From Geosiphon pyriformis (lineage: Eukaryota; Glomeromycota; Glomeromycetes; Archaeosporales; Geosiphonaceae), in the NCBI GenBank assembly GCA_016748015.1, contig JAAOMT010000003.1, forward strand, positions 14,922-78,921: a stretch of 64,000 bases of DNA. Direction: 5' to 3'. This document shows positions 49,263-62,119 of this stretch, one piece after another (within the stretch, counting starts at the first letter, position 1; every line of letters begins with the position of its first letter). The notes below the pieces were generated by a model, which worked only from the letters and a program-made list of their open reading frames with translations, was not told the DNA's origin and did no database searches. The translations under genes were made by a program, and so were the position numbers.

Positions 49263-49953
49263 AAACTGTAAAAAAATAATTGATGTTGTTCAAAGTAAAA
49301 GAGTTATTAATAAAAAAAATACCAATATAATTATTGATATAATATAATATAATGTGAAAATAATGGAATTTATAATGTAAGTAAAAAATATAGTAATGAT
49401 TAATTAAAAAAAGTGAATAACTAGATAAAAAATTAATTAAAGAAGATAATTAACAAAATATGATTAATTAGAAAAGGATAATGTAATTAGAAGCAATTAT
49501 AATGTGACTGAAAGAAATGATGTAGAAGTGGAAGGTAATCGGTAGATTAAGCCAATCTTAATAATTATTCTTAAAAGAAATTGCATATGGTGACAATGTG
49601 TATTTAAAATATAAGAAAGTAAATAAAATTATTTCTTTGATAATGTTCAAGTTCATTGTTTTGTTAATGAATTTCAAAACTTGGTCTTCCTATGAAACTT
49701 ATTTATTTAATTCCAAATCGAGTCTAATATAATATGGTTCTACATTATCAAGGAAAATGGGATTATGTGAATTTTAATGTTGGTGATAAAGACTCACTTA
49801 TATTTAGTCTTGGATAATATGATTGAAAGACGAGGATAATTATTCATATGCTAAAAATTACGATATTATTAACATCTTACCTAATTAGGCTAAACTGGGA
49901 ACACCACAGGCCGTCTGCTAATTTAAGTAAATGTAGGACCACAATATCATTTC
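49263..49953. other. 5' flank of the BTB gene
   Basis: About 690 bp without a supported frame, rich in AATTA tracts, with a normal-G+C segment (GGGAACACCACAGGCCGTCT) about 65 bp before the BTB start codon. Confidence 0.45.
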
Positions 49954-50883
49954 ATGACCTCTCTTTCTAATCACAAAATGTCTCAACACTGCAGATCATA
50001 TTATTATGAAGATGGGGATGTTATTCTAATAGTCGCAGAAAAAACCTTCAAGTTACATCGTGCCATCCTCGCAGATGCATCAGAAGTCTTCGATGACATG
50101 TTTAAATTAGCACAGGCATCAGATGTTAAAGATAAAATACCTCAAATCCCACTCTCTGGCGATTCAGCAGAAGATATGGAATTGTTATTTTGGGTGCTAT
50201 ATGAGCCTGATACTGTAGAGATAAATTGGGATGAACTTCATATTATTTTGAATTTGGCTGACAAATATCTTTTTGGATCGGTCTTTGCTTGGTGTGAACA
50301 ATGGATTTCTGTTGAATTTCATGAAAGGCCTATCGAAGTTCTGATCTTGGCCGATAAATTCACTCTCTCACATTTATATAAAGAATCTTCAAAGCTCATC
50401 TTAGATGACTTTCCTGCTTATCGAAATCTTTCGCTCTATAAACAACTCTCGGACTCTACTCAACAAAAACTTCAAAGTCGTTATCAAAAATATTGCGATG
50501 GTATTTTACAACTTAAAAGACATTTTGGAAATAGGATGCAAATCGATAACAACGAGCACACTTGTCAGAACCCAAATATGCATCGTGATCTGATTAAGAT
50601 TTATCTTCAATTCTGTATATGGCTGATAAATGAAGGTCCTGAGCCACCTGCCCCATCGAATTTACACAGAAATATATATTCCGATATATTTCATTTAGAG
50701 AATAATTCAATGGATTCCAATTGTGATGCGGCAGATCTGAGAAGAGATGAGACTTTTTTAGAATTTATGGGAGAATTCGAACAAATGGTGATATTTGACG
50801 ATAAGTATGATGATTTTTATATTTTTATTGAAGAGATTGATCATGGAGACAAATACGAAGGGACAAGTTCTGGTTTCGTATAA
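49954..50883 (+). CDS. BTB/POZ domain protein
   Basis: A single-exon frame of 309 codons from ATG to TAA (a second in-frame ATG is at codon 9). Residues about 18-122 form a BTB/POZ domain: DGDVILIVAEKTFKLHRAIL, the following SEVFDDMFKLA, IPLSGDSAEDMELLFWVLYE, and LADKYLFGSVFAWCEQWI, in the usual order. BTB domains dimerise and often act as adaptors for Cullin-3 ubiquitin ligases. Residues 123-190 continue helical, as in BACK-like regions. The C-terminal 60 residues are strongly acidic (FDDKYDDFYIFIEEIDHGD) and no Kelch, TLD, MATH or zinc-finger partner domain is seen. This stand-alone architecture is common in large BTB expansions in fungi. Partner and substrate unknown. Confidence 0.85.
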   Translation: MTSLSNHKMSQHCRSYYYEDGDVILIVAEKTFKLHRAILADASEVFDDMFKLAQASDVKDKIPQIPLSGDSAEDMELLFWVLYEPDTVEINWDELHIILNLADKYLFGSVFAWCEQWISVEFHERPIEVLILADKFTLSHLYKESSKLILDDFPAYRNLSLYKQLSDSTQQKLQSRYQKYCDGILQLKRHFGNRMQIDNNEHTCQNPNMHRDLIKIYLQFCIWLINEGPEPPAPSNLHRNIYSDIFHLENNSMDSNCDAADLRRDETFLEFMGEFEQMVIFDDKYDDFYIFIEEIDHGDKYEGTSSGFV

Positions 50884-52120
50884 AGAAAACCACATAAGAT
50901 TTTTAAGCTATATCTAGCTAAAAGTTATTCGTTTAAATCTCTTTATATAATGACACTTTCAGTGTTTCCTTGATAAAAACCTTAGTTTTACAAGAGGATA
51001 AAAATCCTAGAGGTAAACAGAAATTTCCCAATTTTTTATCACTCTAAAGTATTGTCGTACAGTATAATTTTAGGATTAGATGAGACCAGTTATTTTTTTA
51101 GAATTTTACAAGTGGTTGTGTTGTTTAGGGAATTTTTGAAAAATCAAATTTAGAATTTTTGCACAAAAGTCTTTGAAGATTATTTATCTTGGATTCTTTT
51201 CGAGTTTTAAGCTTTTTTTCTTAATTCTTAATGAAATTCTATTTATTTGCCACCCTTGTCCGATTACATAAAACTCATTGAATTTAATTTTTTGCTTTGG
51301 CAACATATAGTATTTTTCCTTTCGGTTTATTTACTCATTAAAATGACACAAGGTAATTTTAATATCTTGCGTTAATCCAGAAATCTATCCTTCCATTGTA
51401 AAAGAATTGCATAATAATGATCTTTTGATTTTCTTATTGTGGTAAACCCCTAAAGGTTAGAGGTATTAGCAAATTTTAGAAATTTCCAGCAACAGATAGT
51501 ATAGTTAGTTCTTACGATTAAAAAGCAAAGATCAACTGTATCTATACCATTTTAATCTTTGAAAGAAAAATGGAACAGCCATATGGTACAATAACTCTAA
51601 AACGTTTTCTTGGGTCTTGAATGATAGCCAAATATTTTGGCTATTTTGGTATTAGTTGTTCTTTTAAATTTTGAATTTAAAGAGACCATATATATTGTCC
51701 AAATTAGATTATTAAAAAAACCGATTTCGATTAATAAATTGTGAGATCTGGAAAAGAAGCTTTTGCCCCTCAATCGGAGTTGCAAATACGAAATCTAAAG
51801 GTTGAGATCCCAGAATTTTTTAATAGTTGTCTGTTTATCAAAATTTCAAAATTTAGTGATTTATTTGTATAAAGAATATTCTCAAGTTGGAAAAATTATA
51901 AAAATCAATTCAATTCAACTAAACTTAATATAGGAACTCGCAAAAACTTGAGGGTTTGTGTGAAAAAAAAAGAAAAGAAAAGAAAAAAGAAATTAAAGGA
52001 TGAGTTTAATTATATAAAATTTCTAAATGTTACGCTCTTTTGCAAATTTTGAGACGTTTTTTTTACATAGCTTTAGAAGCCCTTCTACGGCTGTAAATTT
52101 AATTAATATTAATGTGAAGC
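50884..52120. other. Intergenic region
   Basis: About 1.2 kb with no supported gene on either strand; contains short AT and GA-rich tracts (for example the AAAAGAAAAG run near 51970). Confidence 0.5.
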
Positions 52121-55100
52121 ATGGAGAAATTTTGGCTAATTTTTTGCAACAATATTTTTACATCTATTAAAATTCTTATTCTTTTATTAATTTTAAATTT
52201 CCCTCAAAGTAATTCCTCGTTCAACCTTACCTTTAAGGAAGAAGTTGAGGGATTCATTATATTTAATAGTTACACTGATTTTAAAGGAACTGTCCTCTTG
52301 CGATTGATAATGAACAATAGCCAAGTTGCATGTTATTATCCTGACGAACCCCGGATACATCTTCGTGTTATCATTTCCGATGGCCATGTTAACCAAATTG
52401 ATTTACCACTTAATACCCTGAATATTTCTCGTCAACATTTTTGTCCAGAAGATTTTTTATGGTTTTATCTAATTGAACCTCAATCCATTCTCTTCACCTA
52501 TTATGACTTTCGAAATGAGGAACCTTCTTTGAATGAATTTTATGATGAAACTGGAGTGATTCTATCGTATTCAGGTGAAATATTGAGGTATGAATTGGTT
52601 TTTTTTTCTCTAAAATTTGATAAATACAAGATTTCTTAACCGTTTGATATCAGTAAGTTTCCCATCGGTCGTGGATATCCCTTGAATGAAACAATAACTA
52701 TCAGTCTTTTGCCTCAAGGTGGATTTATGCGAGCTTATCTGTGGCCAAATAATACAATCAGTTGGACGACATTTTCTTCACCGTAAAAATTTCTTTTATT
52801 TTATCCATACATTTAACGACAACTAGATATTTTGTGAAATATAAATTATAAAAATTTTTCTTCAATAGTGTCAATGGCATAGTGACAAAACTTGCTGAAG
52901 GCATTTTTTATGTGCCTCGTTCCCAAGAAGTTTTTGTTCAATATTACCCTTTTCTATTACTCGATGGTGGATATGGTTGTGCTATTGTTACAAATAGCTC
53001 ATTGCCTCAATTAATTCCTGCCAATGCCACAAGAAACGAGATTTTTTCTACCGATGAAGTTGCTTGGACTGTTTATGCCATACTTCTTCGAGGGTGTACT
53101 AAAGAATTAAACGAACTTTCAATTCTCTACCAAACTTCAAAGTCATGGGACAACGTGAGTATTGGACCTTGTCGCGTAGCTCTTGATGGCTCAGGATATG
53201 GATGCTTCATCACACCAAGTTTAAATGGTTCTCCACCGTTCATATACAGCATTCGTTTTATTTCGGAAGGGGCAGTTATATCTTTTCAGAAATTGAGGGC
53301 TCCAACTGAGACAAACTATACAATGTTCGATTTTTATAATGTTTTTGCTGGTGGCTATATAGTGATCGGGAAAATTGGTCAACAGAGAATCGGTGACTTG
53401 TATAATACCTCGGGAAGTAAAATTAACACAGTTAAAATTAGCCAAAGAAAGGTTCATATCAACATTTTTCCATGTAACAATAGTATTTGGTATGCAGGAT
53501 TTTTTTCTAATGATCCCAAAACTTGGGAGCTTATTAGCATTCCATTGCAAAAATTACTCAAATTTGGTATGTCTTTATCATAGGTTTGAGTCTATTATTA
53601 ATTTTACCAAGACATCAATCTAAATCCCTTTTTCTATGGAAACTTAGATGAGAAATATTCGAATCCCAATATTTTATCAACCTATCCAGCAATAAACCAA
53701 GTAATCCCTTTACGAACAACACTAATTTCTATAAACTACAACTCAAAAGTTTCCCTCGGTACCGGTAATATCACAATATATCAATCTATTGGCGAAAAAT
53801 TATTTTTACGCCAGCAAACCTCATCCCCAAGCATTCAATATATGTCAAATGGCTCTACAAAAGTTTCAATTGATGTATTCCGCAGCACTTTTAATCGACC
53901 TGGTCAATCTTATTCTGTTGTCGTGGATACGAATTTTGTTCAACGCTTTCAAAATAATGAACCTTTGTTTGGGATTGGACCCACAATCTGGCACTTTAAA
54001 ACTGGTAAAACATAAAATCCTGTTATAATTTTATTGTTTCTAATTTATCGTTTTCCTTACTCGTTTTTTTATTTTAGAAAATAAGAAGGGCAAATTGCCA
54101 TCAGGTAAGGTAACATTCTTAGTTCTAACCTATATCATTGCACTCATTTAACTTTTCGAATATTTATGTCGATAGATGATGCCAGTGGATTATTGCGCTT
54201 GTCAGCAAACGGAACAATTGCATTTAAGAAAGCCTATAGTCATCGGGGGTTTTCTATTCTACAAGACTTTTCAGATCAAATAGCCGATATCATCCCAATA
54301 TCACGATCACGAATAAAATTTCGAGATGCTTATCAACCAGATCCACATACCAACCCTTCCAAAATACTCTTACGGGTGTACCTTATTGGCAAATCGGAAC
54401 CAGATATCCCAAATGTCATTGAGGATATTCGAAATTTGTTAGCTAATAAGGATTATAACCAACTTTCTCGAGAAAATTATACCAGTTGGCTAGATAATAC
54501 ATACCCTTTTGTAATTACAGGTAAGGTCGCAAGTTACTTTTTCCTTCTTAAAATTCAAATCTAAAAGTTACTTTAACCTCTATTTTCAGATGATATTTGG
54601 GCACGTTATAAAATAGCAATTTTATTGGCAGGGGCCATATTTTTAACAGTCTTGTTTTCATATATTTATGCTATTCGGCGAAACAAAGATGTATGTTAGC
54701 AACTTTATCAAAATCTAATACCTTATTTGAATTAAATTTAATGCTCTACAATCGAACCCTCTTTCTAGGCAAAAAATTTTGTGATTATCAATATTACATT
54801 AATAGCCCAAGATTTTATATTTGACATTTTATTTGTCCTTCAAAATGGCAAAGATTTTAAAGAATTATTCATCCCGAGGTAGGTCTGGCTCTTTGATATT
54901 TTGATATCACGCTAATGATAATTATAATTTTTTAAGAAATCTTGGTTTTAGCGTCTTGACCTTAATTATGCCAATATTTTTCAATACGTGTTTTGCTCTC
55001 TTCATAATGTTCTCCGAAAATTCTAAAGAAGACAAATTCAATGATTGGCTCAGGTGGGTTTGCTACTTTTAAATACTATATGATCTCAAATTAGCACTTT

Positions 55101-55719
55101 CTGAATATAAATCTGTTCTTTAAACAATCAGAAAATATCCTCAGGTCGCTGCATTTTTTACAATACTTTCATGTGTTGACATTGAAGTTTTAACGATTTT
55201 ATCATCGCGTCTGGGTGGTTTAAACATTTTCGCAGCGGTTTTTTCTACTGGCGCTGAATCAATGATTTTTTGGGCCAGTTTTTTAAATTTTCTTATTGAA
55301 GATGTACCACAATTTATAATCCGGGTAAGGATTCTTACTAGAAAGCTAGATTTTTCAAATCCTTAATTAATTTGTTGTTCCCTTTTCTTAGGTCTTTTAT
55401 TGGAAGAAAAATATTACTTACACAATTCTGCCAAATATAGCTTTAATATCAAGTGGTATCAGTCTATTGACCACCTTCCTTGGAAAGATATATCAAGCAA
55501 CGATTCGATACGGCCGAAAAGTTAACCAAGGTTCTGGATTTCTTGAAAAATCCACGACCATTACCAACGAAATTGAGGTATAGCATGTGGTACACAGATT
55601 TCGTGACTTTTTAGAAATTTGGTTTTAATTGGGTTCATAACTTTTTTTAGCCTGAACAAGAAGATATTACAGAGAATGAAAATTTCCTCAAAAAAGTTCC
55701 CCTCAATCAGAAAGTATGA
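52121..55719 (+). CDS. Large multi-pass membrane protein with secreted ectodomain, 12 exons, family unknown
   Basis: Exons: 52121-52587, 52654-52782, 52869-53566, 53648-54004, 54078-54104, 54176-54520, 54590-54690, 54769-54878, 54952-55053, 55132-55324, 55392-55577, 55651-55719. All eleven junctions are GT-AG and in phase; the product is 927 residues. Residues about 15-33 form a signal sequence (SIKILILLLILNF). Residues 34-675 look extracellular: many NxS/T sites, scattered Cys, and a motif that repeats (LLDGGYGCAIV near 230, ALDGSGYGCFI near 304). From residue 683 there are five or more hydrophobic segments: AILLAGAIFLTVLFSYIYAI; FVIINITLIAQDFIFDILFV; LTLIMPIFFNTCFALFIMF; two in exon 10 ending EDVPQFIIR; and ILPNIALISSGISLLTTFLG. 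The cytoplasmic tail is short and acidic. The build suggests a receptor or sensor, but I do not recognise the family. The EDxPQ motif is faintly like XK-related membrane proteins; that is weak. Confidence 0.75.
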
Positions 55720-57850
55720 TCCTTAATCTTGAGGGATTGTAAAATAATTGAAAGGTACCTTAAACTAAACATTCGTTCAAAGATTGAAAAATTCAAAAGG
55801 TTCACTCTCAAAGGTGAATCTGGTCATTTTTTGAATATCTGGGAATAATATTGAATCTCAAGGTCTTGAAGTCTTTAATATTTTAAGCACACGATAAAAC
55901 ATTATAAAATGGAGTCTCAGCGCACACTTCCGGCAACTAATTTTTTGAGGCAATTTTCTCCAAGGATCCAGTGGTTTCATCTAGAATAACCATAATTTCA
56001 AATTTAGTTAACTGTATTCTTTTTACTAAAGACAAGAATAGATGTGAATTGAAAATTTTTCTATTATTTTCAAGAGACCAATTTGTTTGGTTGTAGCATT
56101 TTTTGAGCCCTCGCATGTGAACCTAAAATTGAATTAAATTCCAAGTCACTGATGCCTGATCATATTTCATAAAGTAGATATGATTTTATACTTTAAAAAG
56201 CTATGGATCTTTTTCAAGCTGGAGTATCTTTGAAATTCTCTTTGAATTATTATAAAAGAATTCAAAGTAAACCTTTTTTAGTTAAATATTTATTTATTTC
56301 ACATATTAGAGAGAAACACCTCAAAATTTGTGCTGAAATGAAGATAGTCTTTAAGTGGCTATTCATTTCAATGTGGTAAAAATTTTAATAGTCTATTTCT
56401 CAAGTTCTTTCTAACGGAATAGGCGAAAAAAGGAAGAATGCTTAAAATATGTTTTTCTTACTGTTCCCAGACTTCAGCTTTTTACCTGGATGAATTCAAA
56501 TCTTAATTTGAAAATTTGAATCAATATAAAATTTATTGGCTTTCAAAAGTATTCAAAATTCTGTTGCTTTTGACTTTAATTAATTTATTTTAAAGTTTTA
56601 TAAATCTTGAAATTTTAGTTTTAATATAATTTCTAAATAATATGAAAAAAATTTTAACATGTTAAATTGGAAAAGATCTAATGCTTGTAAAAAAATTAAT
56701 AAATTTTACAAAATTTGTTAGTACTCAACCAGATCTTGAACTTTAGTTTTCAAGAAAAAGATCTCTTTTTAGTTTTATCTTTAAACCTAAAAACAAAGTT
56801 ACAAAAAAAACAGCCAATTGGCCAACAGTTTAAATATATAACAATAAATTAACTAATTGAATTAGAGCAATATTTTTCAATATTAAAGTTTTATTAATAC
56901 ATATTCAAGACGAAAAAAGGTGATTTTAAAATTTAAAACTAAATACTTAAAACTTTGAAATTTGTGACAATATTTGTAATCAGAAGTTTCTTATTAGTTC
57001 TAGTTTTTTTCTAAGTACCAGTTTTAAAAACAATAAATTTATGTTTTAAACATTACAAAATCATATTCTTAGTAACAATCAAAAACCGAAAAATAAAGCA
57101 TGTTTAACCATAAATTTGGCTTATTATATTGCTAATTTCAAAAATTGTACAGCCAAAATAAATTTACTAATTTGGTTCAAAAATTATTTTTCAAAATTAT
57201 ATCTTTTTTAATACATAAAAAAAAATTCAATATAATTCTTGTATACAAAAATTAATTAGCAAATTAAAACTTTATTAGCTAAAGCCATTTTCCAATTTAA
57301 ATTTGATAATTTTGGAAAACCACTTACTCGAAATAAACATAACATAGCTAAATTGGAACTAGGACTGTTGATAATGGGTTTTCTTGACAGCCTTTTTACA
57401 GAAAAGCTGACATATAAAAAAAGTGTGTTTAATAACAAAAATAGTGGTTGTTTCTTTTTTCTCTTTTGTTTTAGTTATAGATATAAAATTTAAAAGCTTA
57501 AGCAAAAAAGTCTTTAATATTATTATTCAAAATATTTTTACAATTAATAACTTGTTTAAAATAAAATTATATAAATTTTTATTTTTTTGATAACAATTTT
57601 TAAAATTTTAAACAAAGATATATTCAAATACAATATTAACAATATAAACCTAAATAATTAATTAAAATATTAACTATTGTGATAAAAAACAAAAGATTTT
57701 AAATAAATTTAATTAAATCAAATTTTTTTGCTTTTATTATTTTAAAACCATTTTAAATAAATTTACAACTAAAAATATACAGCAGTAAAAAGCGTTTTTT
57801 ACCCAATTTCTAATTAAGGAATTAAATCAAAAAAAGTTTGCCATTTTCAA
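55720..57850. other. Gene-poor DNA with a small AT-rich patch
   Basis: No supported gene. From about 56560 to 57830 the composition approaches that of the AT-rich blocks. On the minus strand 57438-57256 is an open frame (SVKRLSRKPIINSPSSNLAM) that resembles the Ser/Pro-rich N-terminus of a LINE ORF1; this is a weak match. Confidence 0.4.
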
Positions 57851-58135
57851 AACGACCATCATTCCAAGGTTCCTAACTTGGTGAAAAACATTGTGAGCTC
57901 AATAAGTAAGCACCTGAAGATTTATTTAAGCGTTTGATAGACTATAATTTTATTTCCCGATTCAAGAGAGCAGCAAACGCAGAAGATTCTATGGAAAATG
58001 CTTGTTAATTAGTTGTCACTTCAAAGAGATCGGATCGAAAAAAAGCATTACAACTTTTATTCAAAGGCAACAAAGCCGGGAGATTTATTCAATCTTGCAA
58101 TGTGTTTTCGAATAGGACGAGAAGAATAAAAAGTT
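57850..58135 (+). pseudogene. Relic of a protein kinase / Sel1-repeat gene
   Basis: Reading across frame changes gives KRPSFQ near 57858 (the kinase subdomain XI pattern), FKRAANAEDSMENAC near 57960-58005, KKALQLLFKGNKAG near 58040-58078 and, one frame on, GDLFNLAMCFRIGREE near 58078-58126. The last two resemble consecutive Sel1-type alpha-helical repeats. Kinase plus Sel1 proteins are numerous in Glomeromycotina, to my knowledge. Several stops and at least one frameshift mean it is dead. Confidence 0.4.
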
Positions 58136-61100
58136 TAAATATTTTCAAAAGCAGCTCTCTTTACGTAAACCTTTTGTAATGTTGTTTTTTTCACATTAGG
58201 ATAACAATTTGAAATCGGAAAATACGTTTTCAGTGTCCTATTATTCTCCAAAATTTAAAATTTAGATTATTCCCTTTATTCTATTTATTTACGACTTTCT
58301 GCATTGTTATACTCTCTATTTTCCCCTTTCAAACCTTTTTAGGAAGAGAGGTAATTTAATACAACTTTGATAAGATTTACTTTCATAGACTTATTAGGAA
58401 GGATAATTTTCAATTGACTATTACTAAAATTCTAAACACTCCTTTGAACAAAAACTGGTATATTTTCTAAAATAGATGGGCTGTTTTCTCATAGGGACTT
58501 ATTATGCTATTTGCAATTTCCTTGTACAAGTTTATTGGTCTTTAAGTAAGGTTAAAACTCACATATGAAAATAGTAAATTGGGATTTAACTTGAATCAAT
58601 CAAAGATCATTCTAAACTAAAGGATTGAATTTATTAGTTAATTTTAATTTTTCAGTCGGAAATGCTTAAACTTTATCATCTTTCAAAGTGAAATAAGCTT
58701 CTCAAGTTGGTTTATGTGAAAGGTAAGCCAGTAAAAGTTTTAATTTTAATGAGAAAATAATTTTCTTTTTTTATATTAAAAATAATAATAATTAGCTCAG
58801 ATAAATTGTATCTTGATAAAAAAAGTCTTAGGATTTTGAAATTTAAGACTAAGAAATAATTCTTTTTGACGCTGGAAAAATTGGATCAGAAAAGATAATC
58901 GACTATAAAGAAAAAATTTTCTTTCGTTGAAAAGTGGAAAGCAATTTATGCTTTGGTTAAAGCATTTTCTCAAAGATCTTGATAGTAAAACTTCAGACAT
59001 GCACATTGGCTTAAGTCGAACAAAATCTTATTTGTCGAAACGACTAGGAAAAGTGATTTGTGGGATTTCAGTATATAAAATAAGCAAAAAGATGATCGGG
59101 TGCTTGATATCTAATTTTCTTTTGGCAAATTCTGCATGCTAAGTATGAAATTTTATGTTGTGGTCAGAGGTTTTTGGCCTCATCAAAAACGATTATTATT
59201 TTTTTAAATATGAAACTGAAAATTATTTTTGCTTAAAAAACTCGTATATCCATCTGCTGATATATGCATGAATTTAAAATGTGAGACTAGAAACTTGAAT
59301 AGACTCTTTTTGGTCTTTATTAAGGAGAATTAGGTGCGAAAAAATTTTTTTTTTTATTGAGTATTTGATTTTAAGTATGACGATCATTTCTTAAAGACAA
59401 TAAAACGGAATTTCTGATAACTTTAACATTTAAAAAAAAAAAAAAATTATTCCAAGCTCACTTGTTTTCACGCAATCACTGCATTTCTGTTGTAATCGCA
59501 CGGAAAATTTCCATTCTTTCATTTAAAAAACATGAGATTTCATAATTATATATAATGATCATCCTGGATTGTAGGATTATATTAACGCCATTGAACTAAA
59601 TATAGAAACCAGTACCTTAAATCAATAATCCTTTGTTTTCACTCTTAAAAAGTTTTGAGTTGAATTTCCAAAATTTGATATTCCCCTGAATCCTTATTAA
59701 AAGATTCTCGTTTTTTAAATATCTTTTCATTTAAAAGTATTTGTTTTTCACATTGTTATTATTATTAAAATTATTATCGAAAAAGATTTTAGAACTTTCC
59801 AAACGCAAAAGATATAAATCTCAACTTGCAAAAAAAATTATCGATCTGAATATATTGTAGATTCGAATTGAATTTTGAAGTCATTTTTTATGAAAGCAGG
59901 TAGATTACCTACACAACAGAAAGATTTTTTTGGAAATAATATCAAACACAATAAAATGCCAAAAAAGATTAACTTGAAATACTTTCGAAATTTATTCTCA
60001 AACCAAAATCTCCAAATTTTTGATAATTAATTAATGTAAATTTAAAATTAAATATAAACTTAAAAAGAAAATATTTCAGAAATTCTTGACATGTTCATTG
60101 AATCCCTTTACTGTTAAATATATATCAGTCTTGAAAGCTTTCAAATGTTGAACGAGAAAGAATATCTAGCATAAATTTAAATTGAGCTTTTAATGACCTG
60201 GGATTATACATTATGGTTCGTTGAATTAAATTTTATTAAAAGAAAAGAAGATTAAAATATCACCAAAGCATTTACAGTGGTCGATGTAATTGGCCTCCTT
60301 TTTACGAGATATATTTTTAATTGGTACTTTTTACAATAAAATTATGTTTCCATTTTGGCTATATTATAAAGTACCTCATGGAATAGCCTTTTTATGAAAA
60401 ATAGAGATAAGGGTTAACCCATCAGATTAACCCCATGTCTACCCAACTGTTGTTGGTTGATATTTATTTTTTTTCAATTTCAAGGTTTTTTGGAAGACAT
60501 TTCTAAAAAAAAAAAGAGATCTTTTGATTCGAAATCTCCCAATTAAAATGACTACTGTCCGATAGTATTTGGACTCGAAAGAATCTCCTGCACAATTACG
60601 TATTAATGAGAATATTTATAAGGACACCCTGGTCTTTTTAGATGTTAAATGCTGCAGTGATTTCTTTTCATCGAATTGAAGTGATATGTTGAATAAGATT
60701 AAATCATGAAGACGCTTTTTGAAAGATGTCTGGGTAAAACACTAGACCAAGTCTGGAAATATTAAATATACTACATGCAGATATCCTTAGTTTCAATCGG
60801 AGACCCCATTTCATGATTGTCAATCGGCCGGTAAAAAATACCGCATTTGAAAATGAATGAACTTTTTTTTTGAAAAATAAAGATAGAGTGCACACAAAGA
60901 ATCTTTTTTAAAAAAATATTCTTCATGTTTATCAAAAAATAAATTCCGTTAAATATTTCACAAAAAACTTAAAAAAGAATCAAAATGTTTGAAGATACAC
61001 TTTAACTAATATCCAATATCATCCCGCTATTTTCACGAAGATAAGCAGCTAATTAAGAACCGGTTCTTTTTACTATTTAAAACCGGAAAACTTTGTAGTC

Positions 61101-62119
61101 CACTTTAAAATATCAATTTTAAAAGTAAAAAATCTTGAAATATAATTTCATTAAATCTAATATAAATATAAAAAAACCATTATTTGACAAATTCTGAAAA
61201 TGTCAAATATCGATATAAATAAAATTAATATTAAACTTTTCAATAATGAATTGGACAAAAAACTTTTTTAAAAATTGATTGCTATGCATTTTGACTTTAG
61301 AGTCTTTTCAAACTTTTACGTGTTTAAGAAAATTAAAATAATCATATTGAATGAATCTCATGAAGCGAGATTGTGTGACGATTCAATTATATTATTTAGG
61401 AATGGTCTGCTTGATTATTGATACAAACATGAGCCTAAATGTTTATCGCTGTGAGATCATAAAACGTCATAGAATGATGAAATGGGGGAAAAATGAAACT
61501 ATTGCTTTGACTTGGTGCTGTGGTGTATTGTTCCCAGAAGACTTCAAGCCTCACCATCTGCTTGAATGAGGTTAAACCTCGAAATTCTGAGCATTCTCAC
61601 TCGCAAATGGCTATGAACCTTTACTATTGACCATCAGCAAAAATCTTTTGCAATTGAATCTTCACATCCTGTTTTCTTCGACAGATGAATATGTAAGTGA
61701 TCTTTCGCTTGTCCCAGAAGAATCAAGAGTTGTAAAGGATTGATATAAAATGAGAATTTTTTAGCTCAAAAGCTTATTTTTATGAAAATGGCTTTTCATT
61801 AGATGTCTTTAAAGGCGAATTGATCTTAAGCCTTTGATTTTGTGAAATTAGTTAAATTGGCCCTTGGATACCATGCAAAAAATTGCCTTTAGCGTTAAAA
61901 AAATCTTTGGATTTTCTTTGTTTTCAAAAACTGATAAAAATCTTGTCCCATGTATTTGATCTATGAGCCGATGGCGTTTACCCAAGCAATTTGTGAGCCC
62001 CCATTTCCTTCAAATTTTTGAGACACCCATTTTTGAGGTCTCGAGAAAATTATCATTTTTTTTTTTGCAAAAAGTTGAACGAGAAATTGAAATTATTGCC
62101 AAAAATTTTTCTTTGAATG
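58136..62119. other. Gene-poor intergenic region
   Basis: No supported gene over 4 kb. A 72-codon ATG frame at 61351-61569 and a frame at 58927-59142 have no recognisable features and no splice support. Homopolymer A and T runs are frequent (for example A14 near 59430). Confidence 0.5.

Noticed and set aside
61351-61569. 72-codon ATG frame in gene-poor DNA
   Set aside because: Normal composition but no domain, signal or splice site; a chance frame is as likely.
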